Positions 34,701-44,565 of a stretch of DNA of 64,000 nucleotides are shown piece by piece. Under the pieces are notes generated by a model, which was not told where the DNA came from, searched no databases, and saw only the letters and a list, made by a program, of their open reading frames with translations. Location: assembly GCF_027497195.1 (NCBI RefSeq), contig NZ_CP114905.1, forward strand, positions 6,025,001-6,089,000, written 5' to 3'. This stretch comes from Streptomyces sp. WMMC500 (GTDB taxonomy: Bacteria; Actinomycetota; Actinomycetes; Streptomycetales; Streptomycetaceae). The position numbers and the translations under genes are program-made. Each line of letters begins with the position of its first letter. Position 1 is the first letter of the stretch.

Positions 34701-36018
34701 ACCCGGCGGCCAGGGCGAGGACAACGTCGCCTTCGACGCAGCCATGGTGATCCCCGTCGCCGGCGAGTTCGTGGAGAACCGAGTCGACGCGGCAGCCTAC
34801 TTCGACGAGAACCAGAACCTGGACGCATACCCGTTCGCCGAGGTCCTGGCCACGCCCTTCGCCGACCGCGGCGAACTGCACGACTGGGCAACGAAACGCA
34901 GTGGCGACGCCATCGGCGCCGACGCCTGCTCCGGCGACCCCACCAGCAGTTGCGTGGGCCCGGCCATGAAGCAGGCCATGCAGTCCTGGCACAACCAGGC
35001 CGAGGCAGCCGGCACCGACCCGGTCGACCATCCACCGGGCACTTCCATACCGGCCTGGCTGAACTTCTCCAACCCCCACACCCAGCGGCCGGACAGTGCC
35101 GACAAACCCGGCTGGTTCGACCTGGACGACGGATCGTTCAAGATCAGATCCAGCGTGACGGTGTCCTACATCGTGCTCGATACCGGGGACATCCTCCAGG
35201 GAACGGAACGCGCCGAGTTCGACGACCGCACGGGAGACACCCATCTGCCGCAGTTCGTCCGGGACACCTTCGCCGCCGTCGAGGAGGACTACGGAATCGA
35301 GGCCCCGAACCTCGACTTCAGCGCCACCGACCTCAACGAGCACACCGGCACGACCACCCCCACCGACACCAACCGCACCGGCGTCATCCCCGGCCGTGCG
35401 TACGAGCCCGCCGCCAGCGGACCCACGCCGATCACCGACACGGGACAGCCGGCCTCAGACAGCGTGCCGGCAGACTGCGTGGCCGTTCAGTACACCTCCG
35501 GCGGATCGATCGGCTACCGGATCGCGGTGAGCGACGAGGCGCTTCTCCACCAGTCCGTCGGCAACTGGGCTTCCGAGCTGCAGTTCCACCCCAACGTGGC
35601 ACCGGAGGTCTGGCTGGTGGCATCCGACATCACCAACTACTTCTTCAAGGACACCATCGGCGCGCTGTTCAGCCACGCGCCACCGATCTGGCAGGAGCTG
35701 CACTTCTGGTCCTGCGCCGACGGCAGCGTCCGCAAGCCCGGCGACCACGAACTGCTCCGCTCCAGCTACATGCCCAACCAGTACCTGTACGTCAACGACC
35801 GCGCGGCAGGCACGGACGGCCGCCCCTCCAACTCCGCGGCGCCCGTCCGGCGCGGTGACTACTACGCCTTCACCAACCCGCTCGGCGGCGACAGCCCGTA
35901 CGGCCGGTGTACGAACACCTCCGGGCATGCCAGCAACCCCTGGGACATCGACCTTCTCGACAGCCCCGGCATCAATCCCGAGGGAGGGCACTGCACGACG
36001 GCTTCGTACTTCGACTAG
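31747..36018 (+). CDS. Giant secreted lytic-transglycosylase-like protein with golvesin-type domain
   Basis: 1423 residues, start ATG 31747 after GAAAGGGG, signal peptide ending near ASRAEA. Residues 90-430 look like beta-propeller repeats. Residues about 500-650 are a lysozyme-like transglycosylase domain with likely catalytic Glu519 in GVAMQESNMWQAS and the family GYGIMQIT motif near 566, implying cleavage of peptidoglycan glycan chains. A Cys-rich segment follows (CTGANDCDPEAV, CWWNGDATWKDDCAATCGNE), then a golvesin/xly-type beta-sandwich near 855-1000. The last 400 residues resemble no domain I know. No sorting signal is seen, so the protein is probably released. It ends at a bidirectional terminator. 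Confidence 0.85.
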   Translation: MTHRHGLRRRRLWATGVLALALGAGLIQAPASRAEAPPPSSVEEVWDQLQPAVPAGEPVSAPPAADAVAPGERAEVLGENWKSSGDRAWTTSGDATGFHVLVADSRDGYAWRTAATLSEPGFDTDTWIGNACVTGSGDRAVVVYAPRTFTNDPVLMGRGGFTAVVDLETGKVRKLPVKSSLSYYNPGCGTGDSAVLTQSGGDRDATRLTLVDVPRAAPAEPVEVAGQVTSAVPVDGEVYAAAAGRVVRVAESGRMEAVARTGGVPYRLTPDADGGLAFLDHGGRETARAAHLTAGQLAEGPATPRTLAEGPLNGAGLTRTAAGEVWLTGEIKQVAAGLPDGVRVKAGIPRDAAASTRGAAVVTAVTGADGGQTDGAVADAAAPRPVRIEMTALATGEDVSFSLAPGTVASGEAADAAAAEEPPRTMASRTELIESERTCSVPRNAPRNQAMQPKPRQVEWAVDQAVKGTLNSHISRPANWKNLDMPAYQPQSADMFPRPTLSGGGQIPAQIALGVAMQESNMWQASRYTVPGVTGNPLIGNYYGIDLYDGDSANDWDINWAEADCGYGIMQITDHMRRSGKEDGAPTAWPYQKQRAVALDYTANIAAGLTILAEKWNQTRNAGMTLNNGDPAKLENWFFALWAYNSGFYPESEAGANGGAWGVGWFNNPANPEWDPARDNFMEDRYGNPQHSDAAHPQDWPYPEKVLGFAAQPPEALEAPSTTVPAFRPATWNGTDGDALTPGSAKYHRAGVKPPMTLFCTGANDCDPEAVTSPAGPCGRSDSKCWWNGDATWKDDCAATCGNEFVRFNSSYPEEADGTAYPPNCALDDVPANALLIDNLGENMPSIRPGCEKRWTNAGEFTADFGPGETQNGTQVWPAKTDFHQIGGGFGAGFYFAHGRAPDEKGWRLRVEGTWAFDRGVTGPGLVAVHLPDHGARTEYARYEIETANGTEERIIKQHGEGNRWVLLGAFPFDNKPIVRLDNLVPGGQGEDNVAFDAAMVIPVAGEFVENRVDAAAYFDENQNLDAYPFAEVLATPFADRGELHDWATKRSGDAIGADACSGDPTSSCVGPAMKQAMQSWHNQAEAAGTDPVDHPPGTSIPAWLNFSNPHTQRPDSADKPGWFDLDDGSFKIRSSVTVSYIVLDTGDILQGTERAEFDDRTGDTHLPQFVRDTFAAVEEDYGIEAPNLDFSATDLNEHTGTTTPTDTNRTGVIPGRAYEPAASGPTPITDTGQPASDSVPADCVAVQYTSGGSIGYRIAVSDEALLHQSVGNWASELQFHPNVAPEVWLVASDITNYFFKDTIGALFSHAPPIWQELHFWSCADGSVRKPGDHELLRSSYMPNQYLYVNDRAAGTDGRPSNSAAPVRRGDYYAFTNPLGGDSPYGRCTNTSGHASNPWDIDLLDSPGINPEGGHCTTASYFD

Positions 36019-36055
36019 GGAAGCCGGGTCTTCGATCTCGACGGGTCACGGCGGT

Positions 36056-36084
36056 GACGGGCGGGCTCACGTAGCCCGCCCGTC
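36056..36084. terminator. Bidirectional hairpin terminator
   Basis: GACGGGCGGGCT and AGCCCGCCCGTC are perfect 12-base arms around a five-base loop, followed by TTCGTGG, between the convergent transglycosylase and kinase genes. Confidence 0.8.
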
Positions 36085-36108
36085 TTCGTGGTCACGGTTG
36101 CCGTCCGG

Positions 36109-37896
<1,788 letters not shown>

Positions 37897-38060
37897 GGTG
37901 ATCGTCCCCCTGTTCACGGCGGTCGGGCTCCTGCCGACACCCCGAAGTCAACGCGGAGCGTACCGACTTTCCTTCGATGTCCTCGCCGCGGAGCGCAACA
38001 ACCCTGCAACAACGGGTTGTGCGCGGGGGGTTGACGGGCCGCGTGGGCGTCCCTAGCTTC

Positions 38061-38072
38061 CGAAATCGATTT
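38061..38072. promoter_or_regulatory. LacI-type palindrome upstream of GH116
   Basis: GAAATCGATTTC is a perfect 12-base palindrome with central CG, 34 bases before the GH116 start, in the AT-richest part of the kinase/GH116 gap. No LacI gene is adjacent, so the regulator would be encoded elsewhere. Confidence 0.5.
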
Positions 38073-38106
38073 CATATCGAGGCGTCGAGGGATGCGGAGG
38101 CCCGCC

Positions 38107-41100
38107 ATGACCGTCGACCACGCCGGCAGAACCGGCGCTCACGACTGCCGTCCCGGCACCGGCTGCTGCCCGCCACGGGGCTCCGCCGTGCCGGACGGGC
38201 TCAACCGGCGCGGGTTCGTCGCGCTCGGGGCCGCCGCCGCCGTGGCGCTGGGGCTGCCGCCCCGGGGTGCCGTGGCCGTGCCGGCCGAGAAGGGGCTGGA
38301 CCAGAGGTGGTTCAAGGAACTGGGGCGGCGGGGGGAGGGGACCGCGTACCGCGGGGACGCGCTCCGCAACGTCGGGATGCCCGTGGGCGGGGTGGCGGCC
38401 GGGCAGGTCTATCTCGCCGGGGACGGGCGGCTGTGGCTGTGGGAGGTGGACAACCCCGACAGCTTCCCCTACGGCGGCGCCGACTGGCAGGGGCTCCACT
38501 ACGCCGAACCGCTCCCGGTGACCACGCCGTTCGCCACCGGGTTCGCCCTGCGCTGGAAGTCGGAGAAGGGGACGGGCGGAACCCGGGCGCTCGACGGCAC
38601 CGGGTTCGGGGACGTGGTCTTCCGCGGGCGCTATCCCGTCGGCACCGTCACCTACGCCGACCCCGCCGTCCCGCTCGCCGTCACCCTCGACGCGTACTCC
38701 CCCTTCGTCCCCACCGCCGTCGACGACTCCTCGCTCCCCGTCACCGTTCTCGAGTACGCCCTGCGCAACACCTCCGACCGTCCCCTCGCCGCCGAACTCC
38801 TCGGCTTCGCCGAGAACCCCGTGTGCCTGCGCAGCCGCACCGCCCAGCCGGTCACCCTCACCGCCGCCGCCTTCGACGGGGAAGCCGTCGGTGTGCAGTT
38901 CGGCGCCCGTCGGGGCACGCTTCCCGAGCCGCCGCGTGAAGAAATCGTTTTCGAAGACTGGGAGCGTACGGACTACGCCCGCTGGACCGCCACCGGCACC
39001 GCCTTCGGCACCGGACCCGTCACCGAGGTCGAATGCCCCGACTACTTCAAGCGCTTCGGCGACCTCGGCGTCTCCGGCACCCGCTTCGTCACCTCCCACC
39101 ACTTCCGCGCCGGCGGCGACGCCGCCGCGGCCGACGGCCATCAGGGCAAGCTCGTCAGCGAGCCGTTCACCATCGAGCGCCGCTACGTCGCCGTCAGCGT
39201 CGGCGGCGGCAGCCAGGCCGGCAAGGCGTGCGTCAACGTCGTCGTGGACGGCGCGACCGTCGCCTCCTTCACCGGCCGCAACGCCGAGCCGATGGCCCCA
39301 CGCGCGTACGACGTCAGCGCCCACGAGGGCAAGCGCGCCACCATCGAGATCGTGGACGAGTCGACCGGCGGCTGGGGCCACCTCAACGTCGACCGCATCC
39401 GGTTCACCGACGTCCCCGTGGCCGAGCAGCCCCTCGACGACCTCACCGACCACGGCACCTTCGCGCTCGCCGCCGCCCACCCCGACGCCCGTGTCCGCCC
39501 CTCCGTCGCCGACTGGTCCACCCCCGGCGCCCTCTTCGACTCCCCCGACGCCCCCGCGGAAGCGGACGGCGGGCGCGCCCGCTCCGGGGAGGGCCAAGCC
39601 GGGACCGTCACCGTCCCCGTACGCCTCGCGCCCGGCGCGACCGCCCGGGTCCGCTTCGTCCTCGCCTGGCACTTCGACCGCGTCGACCGGCAGCTCTTCG
39701 GCTACCTCACCGGCGCCGGCTCGCTCCGCCGCCACTACGGCACCCGCTTCGCCGACGCCCGCGCCGCCGCCGCGCACATCGGGCGGCGCGGCGACGAACT
39801 CGCCGCCGCCACGCACGACTTCGTCCGCACCTGGTACGAGGACGCGACCCTCCCGCACTGGTTCCTCGAACGGACCCTCGCCCCCGCCTCCACCCTCGCC
39901 ACCTCCACCGCCCACCGCTTCCAGGACGGCCGCTTCTACGCCTGGGAGGGCCTCTACTGCTGCGACGGCACCTGCACCCACGTGTGGAACTACGCCCAGT
40001 CCGCGGCCCGCCTCTTCCCCGCGCTGGAGCGCGACACCCGCGAGCGCGTCGACCTCGGCCTCGCCTTCCACGAGGACACCGGCGCCGTCGACTACCGCGG
40101 CGAGGCCGCCCGGCACGTCGCCCACGACGGCCAGTGCGGCAACGTGCTGCGCACGTACCGCGAACACCTCATGGCCCCCGACGCCGCGTTCCTCACCCGC
40201 GTCTGGCCGCGCGTCAGGAAGGCCACCGAGTACCTGACACGCGCCGACGCGCTCGACGGCCGCCTGGCGGACGGCGTACTCGAAGGCGAGCAGTACAACA
40301 CCCTCGACGCCTCCTGGTACGGCGAGATCCCCTGGATCTCCGGCCTCTACGTCGCCGCCCTGCACGCCGCCGCGGCCATGGCCGACGAGATGGCCGACGC
40401 CGCCTTCGCCGCCGAGTGCCGCGAGCTGGCCGCGCGCGGCACGAAGGAGCTGGAGGCGCGGATGTGGAACGAGCGCTACGGCTACTTCGAGCACCTCGTC
40501 GACCCCGCCCACGCGGACGCCATCAACTCCAACCGCGGCTGCCACATCGACCAGATGTACGGCCAGGCGTACGCCTTCCAGCTCGGCCTGCCGCGCGTCT
40601 TCCCCGAGGACAAGGCGCGTACCGCGCTCGCGAACCTCTACCGGCACAACTTCCTGCCCGACGCGCAGTCCTACAAGGAGGTCTCCGGCATCCCCGGCGG
40701 CCGGGTGTACTCCACCGCGGGCGAGGCGGGCACCGTCATGTGCACCTGGCCCTTCGGCGGCAGCGACACCGCGCCCGGCACCGGCGAGCCCTTCGCGATC
40801 GGTTACTTCAACGAGGTGTGGACCGGGCAGGAGTACCAGTTCGCCGCCCACCTCATGCACGAGGGCATGACCGACGAGGCGCTGGCCGTCACCCGCGCCG
40901 TGCACGACCGGCACAGCGCCGAGAAGCGGAACCCGTACAACGAGATCGAGTGCTCCGACCACTACGCGCGCGCCATGATGAGCCACGCCGTCTACCTCGC
41001 CGCCACCGGCTTCGACTACCACGGGCCGCGCGGGCGCCTCGGCTTCGCGCCCCGGATGGAGCGCGGCGGGGACTTCGCGGCGGCGTTCGTCACCGCCGCG

Positions 41101-41367
41101 GGCTGGGGCCTGTACCGCCAGCGCCGCCGGGGCCGCACGCTGACCGCCCGCGCGGAGCTGCGCTACGGGGTGCTGCGGCTGACGTCGCTGGCCGCGCCGG
41201 CGCGCGCGGGCGCGCGGGCCGCCACTGCGGAGGTGACCGGGCGGGACGGGCGCCGCCGGCGCGTCACGGTACGCGGGACGGTGGCGGAAGGGGCGCGGAC
41301 GGCGGCGGAGTTCGCCGAGGAGGTCGTGCTGCGCGCGGGGGAGACGCTGGAGGTGACGTACCGGTGA
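38107..41367 (+). CDS. Tat-exported GH116-type glycoside hydrolase (DUF608/bile-acid beta-glucosidase family)
   Basis: 1086 residues, GGAGG six bases before ATG 38107. The leader NRRGFVALGAAAAVALGL is twin-arginine. The N-terminal GH116 beta domain (about 85-275: GMPVGGVAAGQVYLAGDGRL) is followed by an inserted beta-sandwich opening with VFEDWERTDYARW and TATGTAFGTGP (about 280-450), then the alpha/alpha toroid (about 560-1020). Probable catalytic surroundings are DGTCTHVWNY and EQYNTLDASWYGEIPW, whose Asp matches the acid/base position by pattern; I cannot fix the nucleophile Glu by eye. GH116 members act on beta-glucosides, beta-xylosides or GlcNAc-glycosides. Its stop overlaps the next start (GTGA). 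Confidence 0.82.
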   Translation: MTVDHAGRTGAHDCRPGTGCCPPRGSAVPDGLNRRGFVALGAAAAVALGLPPRGAVAVPAEKGLDQRWFKELGRRGEGTAYRGDALRNVGMPVGGVAAGQVYLAGDGRLWLWEVDNPDSFPYGGADWQGLHYAEPLPVTTPFATGFALRWKSEKGTGGTRALDGTGFGDVVFRGRYPVGTVTYADPAVPLAVTLDAYSPFVPTAVDDSSLPVTVLEYALRNTSDRPLAAELLGFAENPVCLRSRTAQPVTLTAAAFDGEAVGVQFGARRGTLPEPPREEIVFEDWERTDYARWTATGTAFGTGPVTEVECPDYFKRFGDLGVSGTRFVTSHHFRAGGDAAAADGHQGKLVSEPFTIERRYVAVSVGGGSQAGKACVNVVVDGATVASFTGRNAEPMAPRAYDVSAHEGKRATIEIVDESTGGWGHLNVDRIRFTDVPVAEQPLDDLTDHGTFALAAAHPDARVRPSVADWSTPGALFDSPDAPAEADGGRARSGEGQAGTVTVPVRLAPGATARVRFVLAWHFDRVDRQLFGYLTGAGSLRRHYGTRFADARAAAAHIGRRGDELAAATHDFVRTWYEDATLPHWFLERTLAPASTLATSTAHRFQDGRFYAWEGLYCCDGTCTHVWNYAQSAARLFPALERDTRERVDLGLAFHEDTGAVDYRGEAARHVAHDGQCGNVLRTYREHLMAPDAAFLTRVWPRVRKATEYLTRADALDGRLADGVLEGEQYNTLDASWYGEIPWISGLYVAALHAAAAMADEMADAAFAAECRELAARGTKELEARMWNERYGYFEHLVDPAHADAINSNRGCHIDQMYGQAYAFQLGLPRVFPEDKARTALANLYRHNFLPDAQSYKEVSGIPGGRVYSTAGEAGTVMCTWPFGGSDTAPGTGEPFAIGYFNEVWTGQEYQFAAHLMHEGMTDEALAVTRAVHDRHSAEKRNPYNEIECSDHYARAMMSHAVYLAATGFDYHGPRGRLGFAPRMERGGDFAAAFVTAAGWGLYRQRRRGRTLTARAELRYGVLRLTSLAAPARAGARAATAEVTGRDGRRRRVTVRGTVAEGARTAAEFAEEVVLRAGETLEVTYR
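38941..38952. promoter_or_regulatory. Intragenic copy of the GH116 operator-like site
   Basis: GAAATCGTTTTC differs by one base from the upstream palindrome at 38061. It is encoded through GAA GAA ATC GTT codons in a linker just before the inserted domain; GTT and paired GAA are unusual for this gene. Confidence 0.3.
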
Positions 41368-42824
41368 GGCCGTCGCGTACGGGGACGGGGCCGGCCGGCG
41401 CGCCCGGCCCGGCTGCACCGGCCGGCCCGGCTGATCCAGCCGCCCCCGTGACCTTCGCCGCCGTCGGCGGCTTCCTCGGCGCCGGCAAGACCACCACCCT
41501 CGCCGCCCTCGCCCGCGAACTGCGCGCCCGCGGGCGGCGGGTGGCGATCGTCGCCAACGACCAGGGCGACGACCTCGTGGACACCCGCCTCGCCGCGGCC
41601 GCCGCCGGCTGGGCCGGCGAGGTCACCGGCGGCTGCTTCTGCTGCCGCTTCGAGGACCTGCTCGACGTCGTCACCCGGGCGGTCGGGGAGTACGGCGCGG
41701 ACACCGTCCTCGCCGAGGCGGTCGGAAGCTGTACGGACCTCAGGGCCACGGTCGTACGGCCGCTGCAGCGGCTGTACGGGGCGCGGTTCCGCGTCGCGCC
41801 GCTGCTCACGGTGGTGGACCCGGCCCGCTTCGCGGCCATCGGCCGGGCCGGGGAGGCGGACCTCGCGTACCTCTTCGACCGGCAGCTCGCCGACGCCGAC
41901 GTGATCGCGCTCAACAAGGCGGACACGACGGACCCGGCGCTGCTGACGGCGGTACGGGCAGCGCTGGCGGCACTGCACCCGACCACGCCGGTGCGGACGT
42001 ACGCGGCCCGCACCGGCACGGGCGTGCCGGCGCTGGCGGCGATGCTGACGGGCGGAGGCGCGGAGGCCCCTGCGGGGGCGGCGGGCGCGGACACGCCTGC
42101 GGGCGTCGATGCGGTTCGGGGCCTGGACGCCCGCGGAGGTCCGGGCGCCCCTGCGGGCCGGGATGCGTCTGCGGGGCCGGACGCGCCCGCGGGGCCGGAT
42201 GCCCCCGCCGGGCCGGATGCCCCCGCCGGGCCGGACGGCCCCGCGGGCGCCGGCGGCCTCATGTCCCCGAACCCCTCCGCGGGCTCGAACGCCGCCGCGG
42301 ACCCCGCCCCCGCCGGGCCCGGCGTCGCCGCCGGTCCCGGGCCGGGCGCCGACCGCGACCTCGTCATCGACTACGACCGCTACGCCGCCGCCGAAGCACG
42401 CCTCGCCTGGCTCAACCACACCGCCGAGATCCGCGCCGTGCCGCAGGCCCCCGCCGCCGGCTTCTCCTCCGCGCGCTGGGTCGCGGTCCTGCTCGCCGAG
42501 CTGACCGCCGGCGTCGCGCTCGTCGGCCACGCCAAGGTCCACCTCACCGCGCCCGACGGGCGTACGACGAAGGCGTCCGCCGTCGGCGACGGCCGGGCGC
42601 CGGAGGTCGACTCCGACGGCGGCGCCATGCGCTCGGCGCGGGCGCTGGTCAACGCCCGCCTCGCCTGCCCCGCGGCCGAGCTGGACGCCGCGCTCGCCAG
42701 CGCGGTGCGCGCCGCCGACGCCGCGGCGGGCGCGGCCACCACGGCCGCGGCACCGCCCGCCGCGTTCCACCCCGCCTACCCCCGCCCCGTCCACCGCCTC
42801 CCGGCCTCCGCACCCCCGCCCTGA
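41364..42824 (+). CDS. CobW/YjiA-family GTP-binding metallochaperone-like protein
   Basis: 486 residues from GTG 41364, overlapping the GH116 stop (GTGA), so the two are translationally coupled. The G domain (about 29-215) has P-loop GGFLGAGKTT, the metal-binding CxCC motif in GGCFCCRFEDL and NKAD for guanine recognition. The C-terminal part has ARLAWLNHTAEI and a GHAKVHL stretch. The two halves are joined by a low-complexity linker rich in Gly/Pro/Asp/Ala (about 235-330), encoded partly by an 18-base tandem repeat. CobW proteins usually deliver zinc or cobalt to metalloenzymes; why one should be coupled to a glycosidase is not obvious. Confidence 0.85.
   Translation: MRPSRTGTGPAGAPGPAAPAGPADPAAPVTFAAVGGFLGAGKTTTLAALARELRARGRRVAIVANDQGDDLVDTRLAAAAAGWAGEVTGGCFCCRFEDLLDVVTRAVGEYGADTVLAEAVGSCTDLRATVVRPLQRLYGARFRVAPLLTVVDPARFAAIGRAGEADLAYLFDRQLADADVIALNKADTTDPALLTAVRAALAALHPTTPVRTYAARTGTGVPALAAMLTGGGAEAPAGAAGADTPAGVDAVRGLDARGGPGAPAGRDASAGPDAPAGPDAPAGPDAPAGPDGPAGAGGLMSPNPSAGSNAAADPAPAGPGVAAGPGPGADRDLVIDYDRYAAAEARLAWLNHTAEIRAVPQAPAAGFSSARWVAVLLAELTAGVALVGHAKVHLTAPDGRTTKASAVGDGRAPEVDSDGGAMRSARALVNARLACPAAELDAALASAVRAADAAAGAATTAAAPPAAFHPAYPRPVHRLPASAPPP
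42174..42245 (+). repeat. 18-base tandem repeat, four units
   Basis: GGGCCGGATGCCCCCGCC and close variants recur at 42174, 42192, 42210 and 42228, encoding GPDAPA units in the linker of the CobW-like protein. The two middle units are identical, indicating recent expansion in frame. Confidence 0.85.
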
Positions 42825-42960
42825 CGCCCGCGGTGCCCGCGCCGCGGCCCCCGCATGACCGCCGCCGCACCCCTGTTACATCTGCGTGAAATCCGGCGAT
42901 ACACCAGGACCTGCGCGCGTAAACCGCCTGCCCACCGCCCTCCCCGCGACCGCGACACCC

Positions 42961-43015
42961 GTTTCCTCACCTGTCAAGACCCCCTCCCGTGAGGGCACGG
43001 TTGCGCGCGCGTCAC
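42961..43015. promoter_or_regulatory. Candidate GlnR-type boxes upstream of narK
   Basis: Reading GTGAG-N6-GTTGC-N6-GTCAC at 42989-43015 approximates inverted GlnR half-sites (GTnAC and GTTTC at six-base spacing); GTTTC-N7-GTCAA at 42961-42977 is a poorer neighbour. GlnR control of nitrate genes is established in Streptomyces, but two of the half-sites here have mismatches. The rest of the 295-base gap shows no gene. Confidence 0.3.
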
Positions 43016-43119
43016 TTGTCAACACAGGGTGGAAACCCGCCGTCCCTACGGTCACCCTGAACCAGATCCGCCGCCCCCGAAGGGCCGGCGACCCGCGACG
43101 AAGGGCAGGGACGGCTGCG

Positions 43120-44505
43120 ATGACCGGCTCCGGGCAGACCGCGCGCAGGGGGAAGCGCTGGATCGAGGAGTGGGATCCCGAGAACGAGGAGTTCTGGGCG
43201 GAGAAGGGCGAGAAGACCGCCAACCGCAACCTCCTCTACTCCGTCTTCTCCGAGCACATCGGCTTCTCCATCTGGACTCTCTTCTCGGTGCTCGTCCTCT
43301 TCATGGGCGACGAGTACGGCATCGACGCGGCCGGGAAGTTCTTCCTCGTCTCCGTCGCCACCCTCGTCGGCGCCTGCGTGCGCGTGCCGTACACCTTCGC
43401 CGTCGCACGCTTCGGCGGGCGCAACTGGACGGTGTTCAGCGCGCTGATGCTCCTGCTGCCGACCACCGCCGCGTTCGCGGTGATGGAGCCGGGAACGTCG
43501 TATGGCACTTTCTTGTTGGTCGCCGCGCTCGCCGGGGTCGGCGGCGGGAACTTCGCCTCGTCGATGACGAACATCAACGCCTTCTTCCCGCTGCACCGCA
43601 AGGGCTGGGCCCTCGGCCTCAACGCCGGCGGCGGCAACATCGGGGTGCCCGTCATCCAGCTCGTCGCGCTGCTCGTCATCGCCGTCGCCGGCGACGGCCG
43701 GCCGCGGGTGCTGCTGGCGGTGTACATGCCGCTGATCATCGTCGCCGCGACGCTCGCGTGGCTGCGGATGGACAACCTGGCGCCCGTACGGAACGACACC
43801 GGGGCGGCGAAGGAGTCGGTCAGGGACGCGCACACGTGGATCATGTCGTTCCTGTACGTGGGCACCTTCGGCTCGTTCATCGGCTACAGCTTCGCCTTCG
43901 GGCTCGTGCTGCAGACCCAGTTCGACCGCACCCCGCTGCAGGCCGCGGCCGTCACGTTCATCGGGCCGCTGCTCGGCTCGGTGATCCGGCCGGTCGGCGG
44001 GTGGCTGGCCGACCGGTACGGCGGGGCGCGGATCACGCTGTGGAACTTCGCCGCGATGGCCGGCGCGACGGCCGTCGTCGTCTTCGCCTCCGTACGCGAG
44101 TCGCTGCCGGTGTACCTGGTCGGCTTCGTCGCGCTGTTCCTCTTCTCCGGGCTCGGCAACGGCTCCACGTACAAGATGATCCCCGGCATCTACCAGGCCA
44201 AGGCCTTCGCCATGGGGCTGCGGGGCGAGCAGGCGAACACGTACGCGCGGCGGCTGTCCGGCGCCGCGATCGGGCTCATCGGGGCGGTCGGCGCGCTCGG
44301 CGGCCTCGGCATCAACCTCGCGTTCCGGCAGTCCTTCCTCGCCAACGGCAACGGCACGGCCGCCTGCGTGGCCTTCCTCGTCTTCTACGCTGTGTGCTTC
44401 GTGGTGACCTGGGCCGTGTACCTGCGCGGGCCGCGCACGCGCGCGGCCCGCGCGGACGGCGCGGACGACCCGGAACCCCGGCAGCCCGCGTACGCCGGGG
44501 TGTGA
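43120..44505 (+). CDS. narK: Nitrate/nitrite transporter, NarK family
   Basis: Twelve-segment MFS protein of 461 residues that moves nitrate in or nitrite out. NarK/NasA-type signatures include GGGNFASSMTNINAFFP, which contains the first nitrate signature, and FSGLGNGSTYKMIPGIY, the second. The soluble N-terminus (about 1-40: RWIEEWDPENEEFW) is typical of actinobacterial NarK proteins. The gene precedes nnaR by 60 bases on the same strand, an order I recognise from Streptomyces, where nnaR and GlnR control nitrate assimilation. Confidence 0.92.
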   Translation: MTGSGQTARRGKRWIEEWDPENEEFWAEKGEKTANRNLLYSVFSEHIGFSIWTLFSVLVLFMGDEYGIDAAGKFFLVSVATLVGACVRVPYTFAVARFGGRNWTVFSALMLLLPTTAAFAVMEPGTSYGTFLLVAALAGVGGGNFASSMTNINAFFPLHRKGWALGLNAGGGNIGVPVIQLVALLVIAVAGDGRPRVLLAVYMPLIIVAATLAWLRMDNLAPVRNDTGAAKESVRDAHTWIMSFLYVGTFGSFIGYSFAFGLVLQTQFDRTPLQAAAVTFIGPLLGSVIRPVGGWLADRYGGARITLWNFAAMAGATAVVVFASVRESLPVYLVGFVALFLFSGLGNGSTYKMIPGIYQAKAFAMGLRGEQANTYARRLSGAAIGLIGAVGALGGLGINLAFRQSFLANGNGTAACVAFLVFYAVCFVVTWAVYLRGPRTRAARADGADDPEPRQPAYAGV

Positions 44506-44518
44506 GCGGAACGCCACA

Positions 44519-44545
44519 AACGGCACAGAACGGCACGAACGGCAC
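44519..44545 (+). repeat. Three AACGGCAC direct repeats
   Basis: AACGGCAC occurs at 44519, 44529 and 44538 (spacings ten and nine bases) in the 60-base narK-nnaR gap, just before the nnaR ribosome site. One repeat per helical turn would suit protein binding; it could also be a short expansion. Confidence 0.5.
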
Positions 44546-44565
44546 CGACCGGGGAGCAGCGAACC

